A stretch of 64,000 nucleotides of DNA, taken from NCBI RefSeq assembly GCF_011058255.1, contig NZ_JAALFH010000008.1, forward strand, positions 1 to 64,000, in the 5' to 3' direction. Under the pieces are notes generated by a model. The model worked only from the letters and a program-made list of their open reading frames with translations, did not search any database and was not told the origin of the DNA. This document shows positions 7,904-15,535 of the stretch, piece by piece. Position 1 is the first letter of the stretch, and every line of letters starts with the position of its first letter. The position numbers and the translations under genes were made by a program. This DNA comes from Thioalkalivibrio sp. XN8 (GTDB lineage Bacteria; Pseudomonadota; Gammaproteobacteria; Steroidobacterales; XN24).

Positions 7904-9349
7904 ATGAACGACAGGCGAGTCGCCGTGGTGCTCGGGGCGAGCGGCTACATGGGTTCCAACCTGGCGCCGGCGCTGGCCGCGGCCGGCTGGCAGGTGCGGG
8001 CGGTGGCGCGCAACAAGGCCGTGCTCGAGGCCCGCGAATGGCCGGGCGTGGAGTGCTGGTCGGCGGACGTGCTGAAGCCCGAGACGCTCGCGCCCGTGCT
8101 CGAGGGCGCGGACGTCGTCTACTACCTCGTGCACATGATGTGGACCGGCAGCGACTTCGTGCCGGTCGAGCGCCGTGCGGCGGAGAACGCGCGCAAGGCC
8201 TGCGAGGCCGCCGGGGTGCGGCGGATCGTGTATCTCGGCGGCATCATGCCGAAGGAGAAGCGCTCCCAGCACATGGAGGGCCGGCGGGTGGTCGGGGACA
8301 CGCTGCGCGAGGGTTCGATCCAGGTCATCGAGCTGCAGGCGGCGATGATCGTCGGCCCCGGGTCAGCGGCCTTCGAGGTCATCCGCGACCTGGTCAACCA
8401 CCTGCCGTTCATGATCACGCCGAAGTGGGTGCGCCGGCGCTCGACGCCGATCGCGCTCGAGAACGTGCTCACCTACACCATCGCCGCGGCGGACCTGCCC
8501 TTCGAGGGCCACCGCACGCTGGAGATCGCCGGGCCGGACGTCCTGACCTACCAGGAGATCATGAACATCTACGGCGAGTTCGTCGGCAAGAAGCCGATCG
8601 TGCTCCCCGTGCCGGTGCTGACGCCGAAGCTCTCCAGCTACTGGCTGTATTTCGTCACCTCCGTCCCGCCGACCACGGCCATGTCGCTGGTCGAAGGGCT
8701 GGCGCACGACTACGTCGCCGAAGACCACGAGATGCGCGAGCTGGTGCCCCAGCGGCTGCTCACCTTCCGCGAGTCCATCGCCGCGACGCTGGAGGCGGAG
8801 AAGAACCGCCAGGCGCCGGCCCGCTGGGTCGAGGGCTCGATCGCCTGCCGCGACTGGAACCCCAAGTACTCCTTCTACGCCAAGAAGTTCTGCGGGGAGA
8901 AGGAGACCACTGCGTCGCGCGAGGCCCTGTTCGAGGTGCTGCAGCAGTTCGGCCGGGATGGGGATTTCTTCTCGTATCGTCCGTTGTGGTGGCTGCGCCG
9001 CGCCTTCGACTGGCTGATCGGCGGGCCGAGCTTCCGCACCGGCCGGCGCGACCCGGAGACGCTGCGCATGGGCGACATCGTGGACGGCTGGCGCGTGCTC
9101 GGCCTGAAGCCGAACGAGCGGCTTACCCTGTCGATGCTGATGCGCGCGCCCGGCTCAGGCCTGCAGGAGTTCAACATCCGCGAGCGCGACGGCAAGCGCA
9201 TGGTCGAGCTCTGTTCCTACTGGCACCCGGCCGGGTTCTGGGGGCTCTTGTACTGGTACGGCCACCTGCCGCTGTACAGCCCGCTGGTCAACGGGGCGGT
9301 GGCGGAGATCGCGAGGAGGGCGGAGGCGCTGGAGCGCGCTTCATTATAG
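7904..9349 (+). CDS. SDR-family NAD(P)-binding protein with DUF2867 C-terminus
   Basis: This 481-residue protein starts with a Rossmann fold (GASGYMG at residues 11-17) of the atypical SDR/NmrA group and YYLVHMMWTGSDF after the fourth strand. Its C-terminal ~150 residues are DUF2867-like (GDFFSYRPLWWLRRAFDWL, WRVLGLKPNERLTLSMLMRA). The family is thought to contain oxidoreductases or NAD(P)H sensors; the substrate is unknown. It lies six bases after the DUF427 gene. Confidence 0.88.
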   Translation: MNDRRVAVVLGASGYMGSNLAPALAAAGWQVRAVARNKAVLEAREWPGVECWSADVLKPETLAPVLEGADVVYYLVHMMWTGSDFVPVERRAAENARKACEAAGVRRIVYLGGIMPKEKRSQHMEGRRVVGDTLREGSIQVIELQAAMIVGPGSAAFEVIRDLVNHLPFMITPKWVRRRSTPIALENVLTYTIAAADLPFEGHRTLEIAGPDVLTYQEIMNIYGEFVGKKPIVLPVPVLTPKLSSYWLYFVTSVPPTTAMSLVEGLAHDYVAEDHEMRELVPQRLLTFRESIAATLEAEKNRQAPARWVEGSIACRDWNPKYSFYAKKFCGEKETTASREALFEVLQQFGRDGDFFSYRPLWWLRRAFDWLIGGPSFRTGRRDPETLRMGDIVDGWRVLGLKPNERLTLSMLMRAPGSGLQEFNIRERDGKRMVELCSYWHPAGFWGLLYWYGHLPLYSPLVNGAVAEIARRAEALERASL

Positions 9350-9359
9350 ACTTCGGCCC

Positions 9360-9608
9360 ATGAGCGCCGATGCTTTGAGCAAGTTACGTTCTGATGCGCT
9401 TTCGCTTCCGGAGGCGGAACGCGCTGAACTTGCGTGCACCTTGGTCAAGAGCCTGGATTCGCCGGCCGATCCCGATGCAGGCGAGGCTTGGGAGCGGGAG
9501 GTCGCACGCCGCCTCGCCGAGATCGATTCGGGTACGGCGAAGCTGTTGGATCGCAGCGAGTTCAACAGGCTTATGCAGGCGCGTATTCCGGCGGGGCCAG
9601 GAGGCTGA
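9360..9608 (+). CDS. addiction-module antitoxin (TIGR02574-like)
   Basis: This 82-residue acidic/helical protein has the typical start of the short antitoxins that accompany RelE/ParE toxins (LRSDALSLPEAERAELACTLVKSL) and the usual tail (GTAKLLDRSEFNRLMQARI). The antitoxin looks complete, but its toxin is reduced to a C-terminal fragment immediately downstream, so this is an orphan or decaying module. Confidence 0.82.
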   Translation: MSADALSKLRSDALSLPEAERAELACTLVKSLDSPADPDAGEAWEREVARRLAEIDSGTAKLLDRSEFNRLMQARIPAGPGG

Positions 9609-9721
9609 TTCTCAGGCGCTTTCCGTATGACGTCGTTGTGCGAGAGCAAGACGACGAGATTCTGGTTGTCGCGGTGGCGCACCAATCTCGACGCCCGGGT
9701 TACTGGCGGGATCGTAGTTAA
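9599..9721 (+). pseudogene. RelE/ParE toxin remnant (C-terminal third only)
   Basis: The frame starting near 9599 encodes RRLILRRFPYDVVV, then EILVVAVAHQSRRPGYW and a stop. This is the characteristic last ~40 residues of RelE/ParE toxins. The N-terminal ~55-60 residues are absent: the reading frame upstream is antitoxin sequence in another frame. A single internal deletion joining the antitoxin end to the toxin end explains the arrangement, and no toxin activity is expected. Confidence 0.75.
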
Positions 9722-9736
9722 TACGCGAGCAGATCA

Positions 9737-11122
9737 TTAGCCTTGGCCGTCCGGGCAGGGCCCTGGCGGGCGAAGCCCATCCAGCAACCGCACCATGGCC
9801 CCATAGTCCGGCGGCTTGCCGTCCCACTTGCAGCGGAACGTCTCCGCGGAGACGCCGTCGCGCTGATTGCCGGCGGCGAGCAGCGCCAACGGATCGCCGG
9901 TTAGGACCAGCGGCCGCGGCACGTCGGGGATGCGTTCGCCGTCCGGGCGCGTGAACACCAGCGCACCGTCGTCGGTGACGCGCAGTCCGTAGCCGCCCTC
10001 GTGCAGCAGCCGGTGATGCGCGCTGCAGAGCTCCACCAGGTTCGACAGCCTGGTCTCGCCGCCGTCGGCCCAGTGATGCACATGGTGCGCATCGACGTGG
10101 CGCGTGTGCGTGCAGCCCGGGAAGCGGCAGCCGCGATCGCGCAGCCGCAACGCCCGCCGGATCGCCGGCGGCACGGCGCGCGTCTTGCGCCCCACCGACA
10201 GGATCTCTTCGCCGTCGTGCAGCACCGGCACCAGCCCGGCTTCGCAGCCGAGCCGGCGGACGGTCTCCTCGGCCAGCGCCGGGGCGTCGGGATCCGGCAC
10301 CGGGCCATCCGCGTCGCGCCTTAGGTCGAGGTGCACGTGGACTTGGTATTTCTCGGCAAGCGATCGCGGCCGGCCGTCCGGATCGAGATAGGACTCCGCG
10401 ACCCGAACCAGCGCGTCGGCCTGGCGCGCGCAGCGCGTCTCCGCCGAGACGTCCTCGTCGGGGTGCGCGGGCGGCTCGTCCCAGAACGAGGGCGGCGTCT
10501 CCGCGGAGACGTCATCTTCCCGGTCGCCGCCTTCGAGGGAGGCCTTCGCCGCGTCGATGGCCCGCAACACCACCGCCGCCTGCTCGGCCGGCAGGCGGAT
10601 GCGGAACGACACCATGCCGTCGTCCTCTTCCCATGAAGTGAAGGAGCGCTCGCGGTGCTGGCTCATGGCCGCGGCGTTCTCCCCGTGGCGGCGGTAGAGG
10701 CGGGCGAACTTCTCCAGCTGCGAAGCCGTGGAATGCTGCGCCCACATCAGCAGGGTCGCCTCGTTCCCCGGCGTGGCGACGCGGATCACGGCGCGCAGCT
10801 GGGCGAAGGAGAGCCGGCCGGCGCGGAACGCCTCGCGGATCTGAGGGAGGCCCGGCAACGCGCGGGCGACGCGGAACCGTTCCCGCGCCGCGCCGAGTGA
10901 ATAGCCGCAACGCCATTGCAGCCAGTGCGCCGCCGTCGGCCAGCCGCTCCAGCCCTCGAGCTCGTCGAACTCGCGCAGCATCTCGATGAGCCGGTAATTG
11001 GCGGCGTTGATGTGGGCGGCCAGCGAGGCGATCTCGCCCTCGAGCTCGGCCGCGCGGGCCTGGCGGGCAAAGCCCTCGGGGTTCAGCGCGGGGCCAGGTT
11101 GGCGGTGGTCTGCGTGGGACAT
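9737..11122 (-). CDS. DUF222-HNH endonuclease (13E12-type)
   Basis: This 461-residue protein has an N-terminal helical DUF222 domain (residues ~30-260) and a C-terminal HNH nuclease domain. CRFPGCTHT at 332-340 supplies two cysteines, followed by HVDAHHVHHWADGGET and LVELCSAHHRLLHEGG at 363-377. Three insertions encoding VSAET (205-209, 225-229, 424-428) are not part of the fold and are each made by a 16-bp palindromic DNA unit. A LexA-type box 15-36 bases before the ATG predicts SOS control. The nucleolytic target is unknown. Confidence 0.9.
   Translation of the reverse strand: MSHADHRQPGPALNPEGFARQARAAELEGEIASLAAHINAANYRLIEMLREFDELEGWSGWPTAAHWLQWRCGYSLGAARERFRVARALPGLPQIREAFRAGRLSFAQLRAVIRVATPGNEATLLMWAQHSTASQLEKFARLYRRHGENAAAMSQHRERSFTSWEEDDGMVSFRIRLPAEQAAVVLRAIDAAKASLEGGDREDDVSAETPPSFWDEPPAHPDEDVSAETRCARQADALVRVAESYLDPDGRPRSLAEKYQVHVHLDLRRDADGPVPDPDAPALAEETVRRLGCEAGLVPVLHDGEEILSVGRKTRAVPPAIRRALRLRDRGCRFPGCTHTRHVDAHHVHHWADGGETRLSNLVELCSAHHRLLHEGGYGLRVTDDGALVFTRPDGERIPDVPRPLVLTGDPLALLAAGNQRDGVSAETFRCKWDGKPPDYGAMVRLLDGLRPPGPCPDGQG
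9839..9854. repeat. palindromic unit encoding VSAET (copy 3)
   Basis: CGTCTCCGCGGAGACG is a perfect 16-bp palindrome inside the DUF222-HNH gene, read in frame as (D/G)-V-S-A-E-T. Two further copies occur upstream in the same gene and same frame. Confidence 0.75.
10436..10451. repeat. palindromic unit encoding VSAET (copy 2)
   Basis: CGTCTCCGCCGAGACG differs from the perfect palindrome by one base, a silent change in the Ala codon. It lies in the linker between the DUF222 core and the HNH half, 46 bases from the next copy. Confidence 0.72.
10496..10511. repeat. palindromic unit encoding VSAET (copy 1)
   Basis: CGTCTCCGCGGAGACG is identical to the copy at 9839 and in the same reading frame, in the acidic/proline-rich linker of the DUF222-HNH protein. 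Confidence 0.75.
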
Positions 11123-11136
11123 TGCGGCGCTCCCGG

Positions 11137-11158
11137 ATACTGTTCAGACATACAGTAT
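11137..11158 (-). promoter_or_regulatory. LexA (SOS) box
   Basis: ATACTGT-N8-ACAGTAT has perfect 7-base arms and contains the CTGT-N8-ACAG core of the gammaproteobacterial LexA operator with the flanking TA bases. It sits 15-36 bases before the DUF222-HNH start codon. The other flank leads, after 137 bases, to the divergent antitoxin gene. Confidence 0.8.
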
Positions 11159-11295
11159 TGTTGCGCGGAGGCCGTTGAATCGCAATCGGTTATTTCTATG
11201 GGTTTGGTCGAGAAAGTCCCAGTTTCGCCGTGACCGGTGGTTCGTCGTAACATGCGGGGTATCGAATCTCGCCCCGCACGCGCCGGAGGAAGAAG

Positions 11296-11523
11296 ATGTC
11301 TTCGTTGCTGAAGGACCTCGAAAAATCTGCCCGGGCCCTGAGTCCCGAGGATCGGGCCAGGCTCGCCGAGTCATTGCTTGAGTCCCTGCACCTGCCTGTT
11401 GTTGAGGTGGAGGCGCAATGGGCCCGGGAGATCGAGAACCGCGTTGCTGCATTCGACAGGGGCGAGTTGCCCGACTACGCGGCTGAGGATGTGTTTGCTG
11501 AAGCGCGGCGTCTGACTCGTTGA
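11296..11523 (+). CDS. addiction-module antitoxin (TIGR02574-like)
   Basis: This 75-residue antitoxin of the same family as the one at 9360 has LLKDLEKSARALSPEDRA and LAESLLESLHLP at the start and AEDVFAEARRLTR at the end. It has a strong ribosome-binding site (GGAGGAAGAAG). Its 3' end overlaps the truncated toxin frame by 4 bases, the normal antitoxin-toxin layout. Confidence 0.85.
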   Translation: MSSLLKDLEKSARALSPEDRARLAESLLESLHLPVVEVEAQWAREIENRVAAFDRGELPDYAAEDVFAEARRLTR

Positions 11524-11723
11524 AACGAGCTCGCTTCGTTGGCCAGGCGAGTGACGAATACCTGGCGCAGACCAGCCGATATGTTGCGGAGCAGAAGGAA
11601 CTCGGAACTCGTTTCGTTGTTGCAGTCGAAGCGGGAGTGGCCCGCGCTGTTGCTTTCCCCCGAAGCGGATCCCCAGGGCCCCCTAAAACCCCTTCCGCGC
11701 CACCTTCTCGTGGGTCTCGTTGA
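11520..11723 (+). pseudogene. RelE/ParE toxin remnant (N-terminal part only)
   Basis: The first ~53 residues are typical of a RelE/ParE toxin (KRARFVGQASDEYLAQTSRY, FPRSGSPG). Family resemblance then stops and the frame runs into 14 unrelated residues that overlap the end of the opposite-strand YciI gene. The missing C-terminal half carries the toxin core, so the product should be inactive. The break is near base 11680. Confidence 0.75.
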
Positions 11724-12156
11724 CGAGCATCAGGGCGGCCGAGCCGTAGTACGCGTGGTACTCGGCGATCATCTCGCCGTGGATGACGACCGGGTCGGTG
11801 GCGACGAGCGATGCGGCCTCCTCGGGATCGTCGACCGCCAGGATGAACAGGCCGCGCCAGCCGTCCACGCCGTCGAGCGGGCCCGCCAAAGCTAACTTAC
11901 CTTCCGCCGCGAGCCGCTGCATGTTGGCGAAGTGGCCGCGGAACATCTCGTCGCGGGCCGCGCCGGCGGGCACCGGCGTGGGGCCGGTCTTCAGGATCAC
12001 CAGCACGTACTGGCGCATGCCGTAGTCGTCCGCGCCGAGCGTCTCGGCCAGCGCCGCGTCGAAGGCCGGGCTCGCCGGGGCGGCAGCATCTTCCGCGAGC
12101 GCGCTGCCGGCCAGCAGCAGCAATGCGGCGAGGGCCGTGAGTCGGATTGCTTTCAT
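11683..12156 (-). CDS. YciI-like protein with signal peptide
   Basis: This 157-residue protein has an N-terminal signal peptide (ALAALLLLAGSALAEDAA) followed by a YciI-like dimeric ferredoxin-fold domain (RQYVLVILKTGPTPV, GHFANMQRLAAEGKLALAGP, FILAVDDPEEAASLVATDPV). YciI proteins are small and of uncertain enzymatic role; export is unusual. It follows the HTH regulator by one base and is probably co-transcribed with it. Confidence 0.85.
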   Translation of the reverse strand: MKAIRLTALAALLLLAGSALAEDAAAPASPAFDAALAETLGADDYGMRQYVLVILKTGPTPVPAGAARDEMFRGHFANMQRLAAEGKLALAGPLDGVDGWRGLFILAVDDPEEAASLVATDPVVIHGEMIAEYHAYYGSAALMLVNETHEKVARKGF

Positions 12157-12157
12157 G

Positions 12158-12538
12158 TCATGGCCTCCAATTGCCTACGTTGACCCCGAACTCCACCTTG
12201 AAATCCGTGGCGTGGACCTTGGGGACGAGCCGGTGTTGCTTCCGGGCGAGCGATACGATGCCGTAGCCCTCGAGCATCTTGAGCGTCCGGGAGAGATTGC
12301 TCTTCTTGCGACCCGAGAGCTGCTCCAGCTCGGCAAGGGATTGCGGGTTCTCTGCAGCGATGAGGCGCAGCAGCTCCTGGTTGTCGGGACTCAGGGCCTC
12401 GGCCATGGACCGCAGGGATTCGAACCATACCTTCGGCTCGCCGGAACCGGGCTTGTACTCTCCACGGGCGATCGCCATCGTGCGCCGGATGTAGTCGTCG
12501 CGCGAGATGATGCCGACATTGATGACGCTGGGTTTCAT
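12158..12538 (-). CDS. MarR-like HTH regulator (HVO_A0114 family)
   Basis: This 126-residue predicted DNA-binding protein has a winged-helix core at LSPDNQELLRLIAAENPQSL and LEQLSGRKKSNLSRTLKMLE (residues ~48-92), then a wing LARKQHRLVPKVHATDFKV. Members often sit next to small toxin-like genes; here the next gene is a secreted YciI protein. An inverted repeat 12-30 bases upstream is a likely autoregulatory operator. Confidence 0.82.
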   Translation of the reverse strand: MKPSVINVGIISRDDYIRRTMAIARGEYKPGSGEPKVWFESLRSMAEALSPDNQELLRLIAAENPQSLAELEQLSGRKKSNLSRTLKMLEGYGIVSLARKQHRLVPKVHATDFKVEFGVNVGNWRP

Positions 12539-12549
12539 TGCTAGTAGTC

Positions 12550-12568
12550 GTTATCACCTGAAGATAAC
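12550..12568 (-). promoter_or_regulatory. operator-like inverted repeat of HTH regulator
   Basis: GTTATC-N7-GATAAC is a perfect inverted repeat in the immediate upstream region of the HTH gene. It overlaps where the promoter should lie and is suited to binding a dimeric winged-helix protein. Confidence 0.5.
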
Positions 12569-12719
12569 CGGAGCGTATCATCGGTGAGCTGCTGTCCCAA
12601 GTATTTACCCCGAGAATCAACAGATATCGGGCGTTCCGACGGCAATCGTGCCCCACTAGACTGAAACCATGATGATGTTCCGTCCCAACCACTGTAGCGG
12701 CGCCATCAGTGCGGCCGAC

Positions 12720-12748
12720 TTGTTGCGTGATGCGCAACGCCGTACAAT
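12720..12748 (+). promoter_or_regulatory. higBA promoter and operator
   Basis: TTGTTG (12720-12725), 17 bases, then TACAAT (12743-12748) form a good sigma-70 promoter. Its spacer carries the palindrome GTTGCG-TGATG-CGCAAC (12722-12738), a likely HigA operator. The predicted transcription start falls on or next to the GTG start of higB at 12755, so the mRNA may be leaderless. Confidence 0.6.
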
Positions 12749-12754
12749 CGCGCC

Positions 12755-13033
12755 GTGATCCAGTCCTTCCGACACAAGGGACTGCGCAGGTTTTTCGAGC
12801 TCGGCAGCCTGGCCGGCATCAGGCCGCACCACGCGAGGCGGCTAAGGATGCTGCTGGCAGCACTGGATACGGCACAGGTTATCGGCGACACGGATATTCC
12901 CGGTTTCCGCCTCCATCCGCTTAAAGGCGATGCGCGCGGGCGGTGGTCGATCTGGGTCGACGGCAACTGGAGACTGACATTCGCGTTCCGGGACGGACAT
13001 GCCTACGTCCTGGATTACGAGGACTACCACTGA
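12755..13033 (+). CDS. higB: HigB-type toxin
   Basis: This 92-residue RelE-superfamily mRNA interferase of the HigB type has FRHKGLRRFFELGS at the start, PGFRLHPLKGDARGRWSIWV in the core, and WRLTFAFRDGHAYVLDYEDYH at the end. This matches the full family length. The start is a GTG. The stop overlaps the antitoxin ATG by one base, giving the toxin-before-antitoxin order typical of higBA. Nothing suggests inactivation. Confidence 0.93.
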   Translation: MIQSFRHKGLRRFFELGSLAGIRPHHARRLRMLLAALDTAQVIGDTDIPGFRLHPLKGDARGRWSIWVDGNWRLTFAFRDGHAYVLDYEDYH

Positions 13034-13326
13034 TGGCCATGCACAACCCTCCGCATCCCGGCGAGTTCATCACCGAGGTCTACCTCGCTCCCCACGGAAT
13101 GAGCGGGAGAGAGCTGGCTGCGCGGCTCGGCGTGGCGCCCTCGACGCTGAGCCGGGTGCTTGCCGGCGCCAGCGGGGTAAGTCCCGAGATGGCGCTGCGG
13201 TTGTCCAAGTGTCTCGGGCGCACGCCGGAGAGCTGGCTGGCCATGCAGTGCGCCTATGACCTGTGGCATGCCCGCCGGGAGACGGACCTGCGAAAGGTCG
13301 AGCGGGTGAGCCTGACACAGGCATGA
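13033..13326 (+). CDS. higA: HigA-type antitoxin
   Basis: This 97-residue HTH_3 antitoxin starts MHNPPHPGEFI, the HigA hallmark. A helix-turn-helix follows (SGRELAARLGVAPSTLSRVL, residues ~25-44), then MALRLSKCLGRTPESWLAMQ and a C-terminal toxin-neutralising helix. ATG at 13033 overlaps the higB stop; ATG at 13039 is an alternative. It presumably represses its own promoter through the upstream palindrome. Confidence 0.93.
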   Translation: MAMHNPPHPGEFITEVYLAPHGMSGRELAARLGVAPSTLSRVLAGASGVSPEMALRLSKCLGRTPESWLAMQCAYDLWHARRETDLRKVERVSLTQA

Positions 13327-13356
13327 ACCGGACGGGGCGGTTGCGCGACCCCGCCC

Positions 13357-15423
13357 CTACAACTGCTTCGCAATCACCCGGGCGATGTAGTCGCCCCAGC
13401 CGACGGGGGCGGCCTCGGTCCACTCGGTGGAGCGGGCGAAGTCGACGTCGAACAGCTCGCGCTCGAGGGCCTCGACGAAGCGCGGGTCGGAGGTGGCGAG
13501 GTTGGTTTCCTGGTTGATGCGCAGGCTGAGCTTGTCGAAGTTGGCGGAGCCGATGATGGCCCAGTCGTCGTAGAGCGCGGCCTTGGCGTGGGTCATGCCG
13601 GGGTAGACGAACACGCGCACGCCGTTGCTGATGAGCATGTGCGCGGCGACCAGGTTGGCGCTGTTCATGATCTTCGAGTCGCCTTCGGCGGGGAGGATCA
13701 TGCGCACGTCGACGCCGCGGCGGCGCGCGCGGATGAGCTCGGCCAGCACCTGGCTGTCGGCGACGTAGGGTTGCTGGATGTAGATGCGTGACTGCGCGGC
13801 GCGCATGGCGGCGAGCTGGGCGCGCAGCACCTGGGGGTCGCCGGTGCGCGTGTACAGGGGGCGCAGGTCCATGTAGGCGGGATCCTGCGCCGGCCCGGCA
13901 TGGCGCTCCGGCCGCAGCGCCCTGAGGGCGAAGGCGAAATCGCCGCCGGCGCCGGTGTGCGCCCAGCGCTTCTCGAAGTCCTTGTCGAGGCGGCCGACGA
14001 TCGGCCCGCGCACCTCGACCATGAGGTCGTGCCAGTCGTAGCGGTATTCGCCGCCGATGTTCATGCCGCCGACGAAGGCCCGCGCGCGGTCGATCACAAT
14101 GACCTTGGTGTGGTCCGAGGTGAACCACGGGTTCTCCACCACGCGCACCTCGACGTTGGAGTCGCGGCGCAGGTAGTCGACGATGGAGTGCGCCGCGCCG
14201 TTGCGCGTCTCATGGGCCAGCTCGCCCGGCGCGTGGCCGGCCGCGAGGGTGCCGAGCCGGTCCACCAGCACCCGCACCTTGATGTCCTGCGAGCGGGCCT
14301 TGAGTAGGTCGGCGACGCGCAGCGCGTAATCATCGCGGTCGAAGATGTAGACCCGGATGTCGATGCTGCGTTGCGCCTCCTGCACCGCCTGCAGCAGGGT
14401 CTCGAAGAACGCCTCGCCGTCGATCAACAGCTCCATGCTGCCGCGATAGCGGTCGCGCCCGACCAGCTTGTCCAGCGCCTTTTCCCAAGCCACCACGTCC
14501 ATCGGCGCCGCGCCCGAGACCGGCGGGATGTCGCCGTTCGGAGGGGGCGCCATGGGCAGCGCGGCCAGGCCGGACTGCGCGGTGGTCCAGAACAGGCGGT
14601 TGGCGAAGGTGAAGGGCTGCTGCGCCACGGTGAGGACGTGACCCTGCACGCTGACCGAGCCGAGCACCCGCAGCGAGAAGTCGAGCTGCTCGTGCGGCGC
14701 GTCCGCGCGCGGCATGGGGGCGATGAACACCGACTGGCGCCGGGCGAAGTCGAACAGCACGAAACTGCTGCCGAGCTCGTCCTCGGCGACCGCAAAGAGC
14801 GCCAGGGCCGCCGGCTCGCCCGCGGCCTCGAGCTGCGCCTGGAGGAAGTCCGCGGCCGCCGCGGAAAAGGCTTCCTCGCTGACGCGCCGCCCGATGCGCA
14901 GGCCGGCCGGCCCGTCGGCGAGGGGGTGAACCCGCAGCGCCCCGTCCGGCGCGCGGTGCACTACGAAATCGGCGCGACGGATCGCCACCAGCGTGGCCTC
15001 GCCGGCCGCGGCCGGGGCAAACTGCTCCAGCAGCGCCGTGACCAGCGCCCGCCAACGCGGATAGCCGAACAGCGCCACCGGCTCCCAGTCCCTGGCGAGC
15101 TCCGCCGGCGTCGCCGGCAGCGGCGTCTCGATGTCCATCACCGCCATGCGCAGGTGGTGGCCCGCCTCGTCCGAGCCCGGCGGCGACCAGGCCGCGACCA
15201 GGCCGGCCTCGCCCTCGTCGAAGTCGTAGCGGATCAGCAGGTGGCCGTCGCGGTAGAAGGCGCCGGCCGGCTGCAGCGAGACCAGCGCCTGGACGTCGGC
15301 TACCGCGCCCTCCGGCGGACCGGAAGACGTGCAGGCTGGCAGGGTGAGCGCGAGGAGAAGGAGGCAGGCGGCCGCGGGGCGGGTTCGCAGCGGGGTGTTT
15401 GCCACGGGCGGGTTGAAGGGCAT
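13357..15423 (-). CDS. phospholipase D-family lipoprotein
   Basis: This 688-residue protein has a lipoprotein-type signal (AAACLLLLALTLPACTSSG, lipobox LPAC). A ~290-residue N-terminal region without a recognised domain is followed by two PLD catalytic repeats. HKD motifs are HTKVIVID (residues 438-445, followed by GGMNIGGEYRYDW) and HAKAALYD (612-619, followed by GSANFDKLSLRINQE). It is a cardiolipin synthase-like phosphatidyltransferase or phosphodiesterase, probably attached to the outer membrane facing the periplasm. It is transcribed towards higBA and appears monocistronic. Confidence 0.9.
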   Translation of the reverse strand: MPFNPPVANTPLRTRPAAACLLLLALTLPACTSSGPPEGAVADVQALVSLQPAGAFYRDGHLLIRYDFDEGEAGLVAAWSPPGSDEAGHHLRMAVMDIETPLPATPAELARDWEPVALFGYPRWRALVTALLEQFAPAAAGEATLVAIRRADFVVHRAPDGALRVHPLADGPAGLRIGRRVSEEAFSAAAADFLQAQLEAAGEPAALALFAVAEDELGSSFVLFDFARRQSVFIAPMPRADAPHEQLDFSLRVLGSVSVQGHVLTVAQQPFTFANRLFWTTAQSGLAALPMAPPPNGDIPPVSGAAPMDVVAWEKALDKLVGRDRYRGSMELLIDGEAFFETLLQAVQEAQRSIDIRVYIFDRDDYALRVADLLKARSQDIKVRVLVDRLGTLAAGHAPGELAHETRNGAAHSIVDYLRRDSNVEVRVVENPWFTSDHTKVIVIDRARAFVGGMNIGGEYRYDWHDLMVEVRGPIVGRLDKDFEKRWAHTGAGGDFAFALRALRPERHAGPAQDPAYMDLRPLYTRTGDPQVLRAQLAAMRAAQSRIYIQQPYVADSQVLAELIRARRRGVDVRMILPAEGDSKIMNSANLVAAHMLISNGVRVFVYPGMTHAKAALYDDWAIIGSANFDKLSLRINQETNLATSDPRFVEALERELFDVDFARSTEWTEAAPVGWGDYIARVIAKQL

Positions 15424-15459
15424 GAGGAGAGTGTAGGTGGGTTATTGGGGTTGCGGGAG

Positions 15460-15486
15460 GGGCGGGCTCACGCCCTGAGCCCGCCC
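15460..15486. other. GC-rich hairpin between divergent genes
   Basis: GGGCGGGCTCA-CGCCC-TGAGCCCGCCC is a perfect 11-bp inverted repeat. It lies between the divergent starts of the PLD gene and the HD-domain fragment and has no T-run, so it is not a terminator. It may be an isolated REP-like unit. Confidence 0.45.
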
Positions 15487-15535
15487 GCTCGTAAACTGGC
15501 AGCGTCCACCCCGGACTGACTCCGAGAGGACTCCC

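Noticed and set aside
12415-12431. GGTTCGAATCCC-like tRNA T-arm on the minus strand
   Set aside because: It lies within the HTH regulator coding sequence and no acceptor or anticodon arm can be folded around it.
13332-13360. GGGGCGG/CCGCCCC hairpin between higA and the PLD gene
   Set aside because: Stem of 7 bp with a long loop and no T-run; such pairs are common at this G+C, so a terminator call is not supported.
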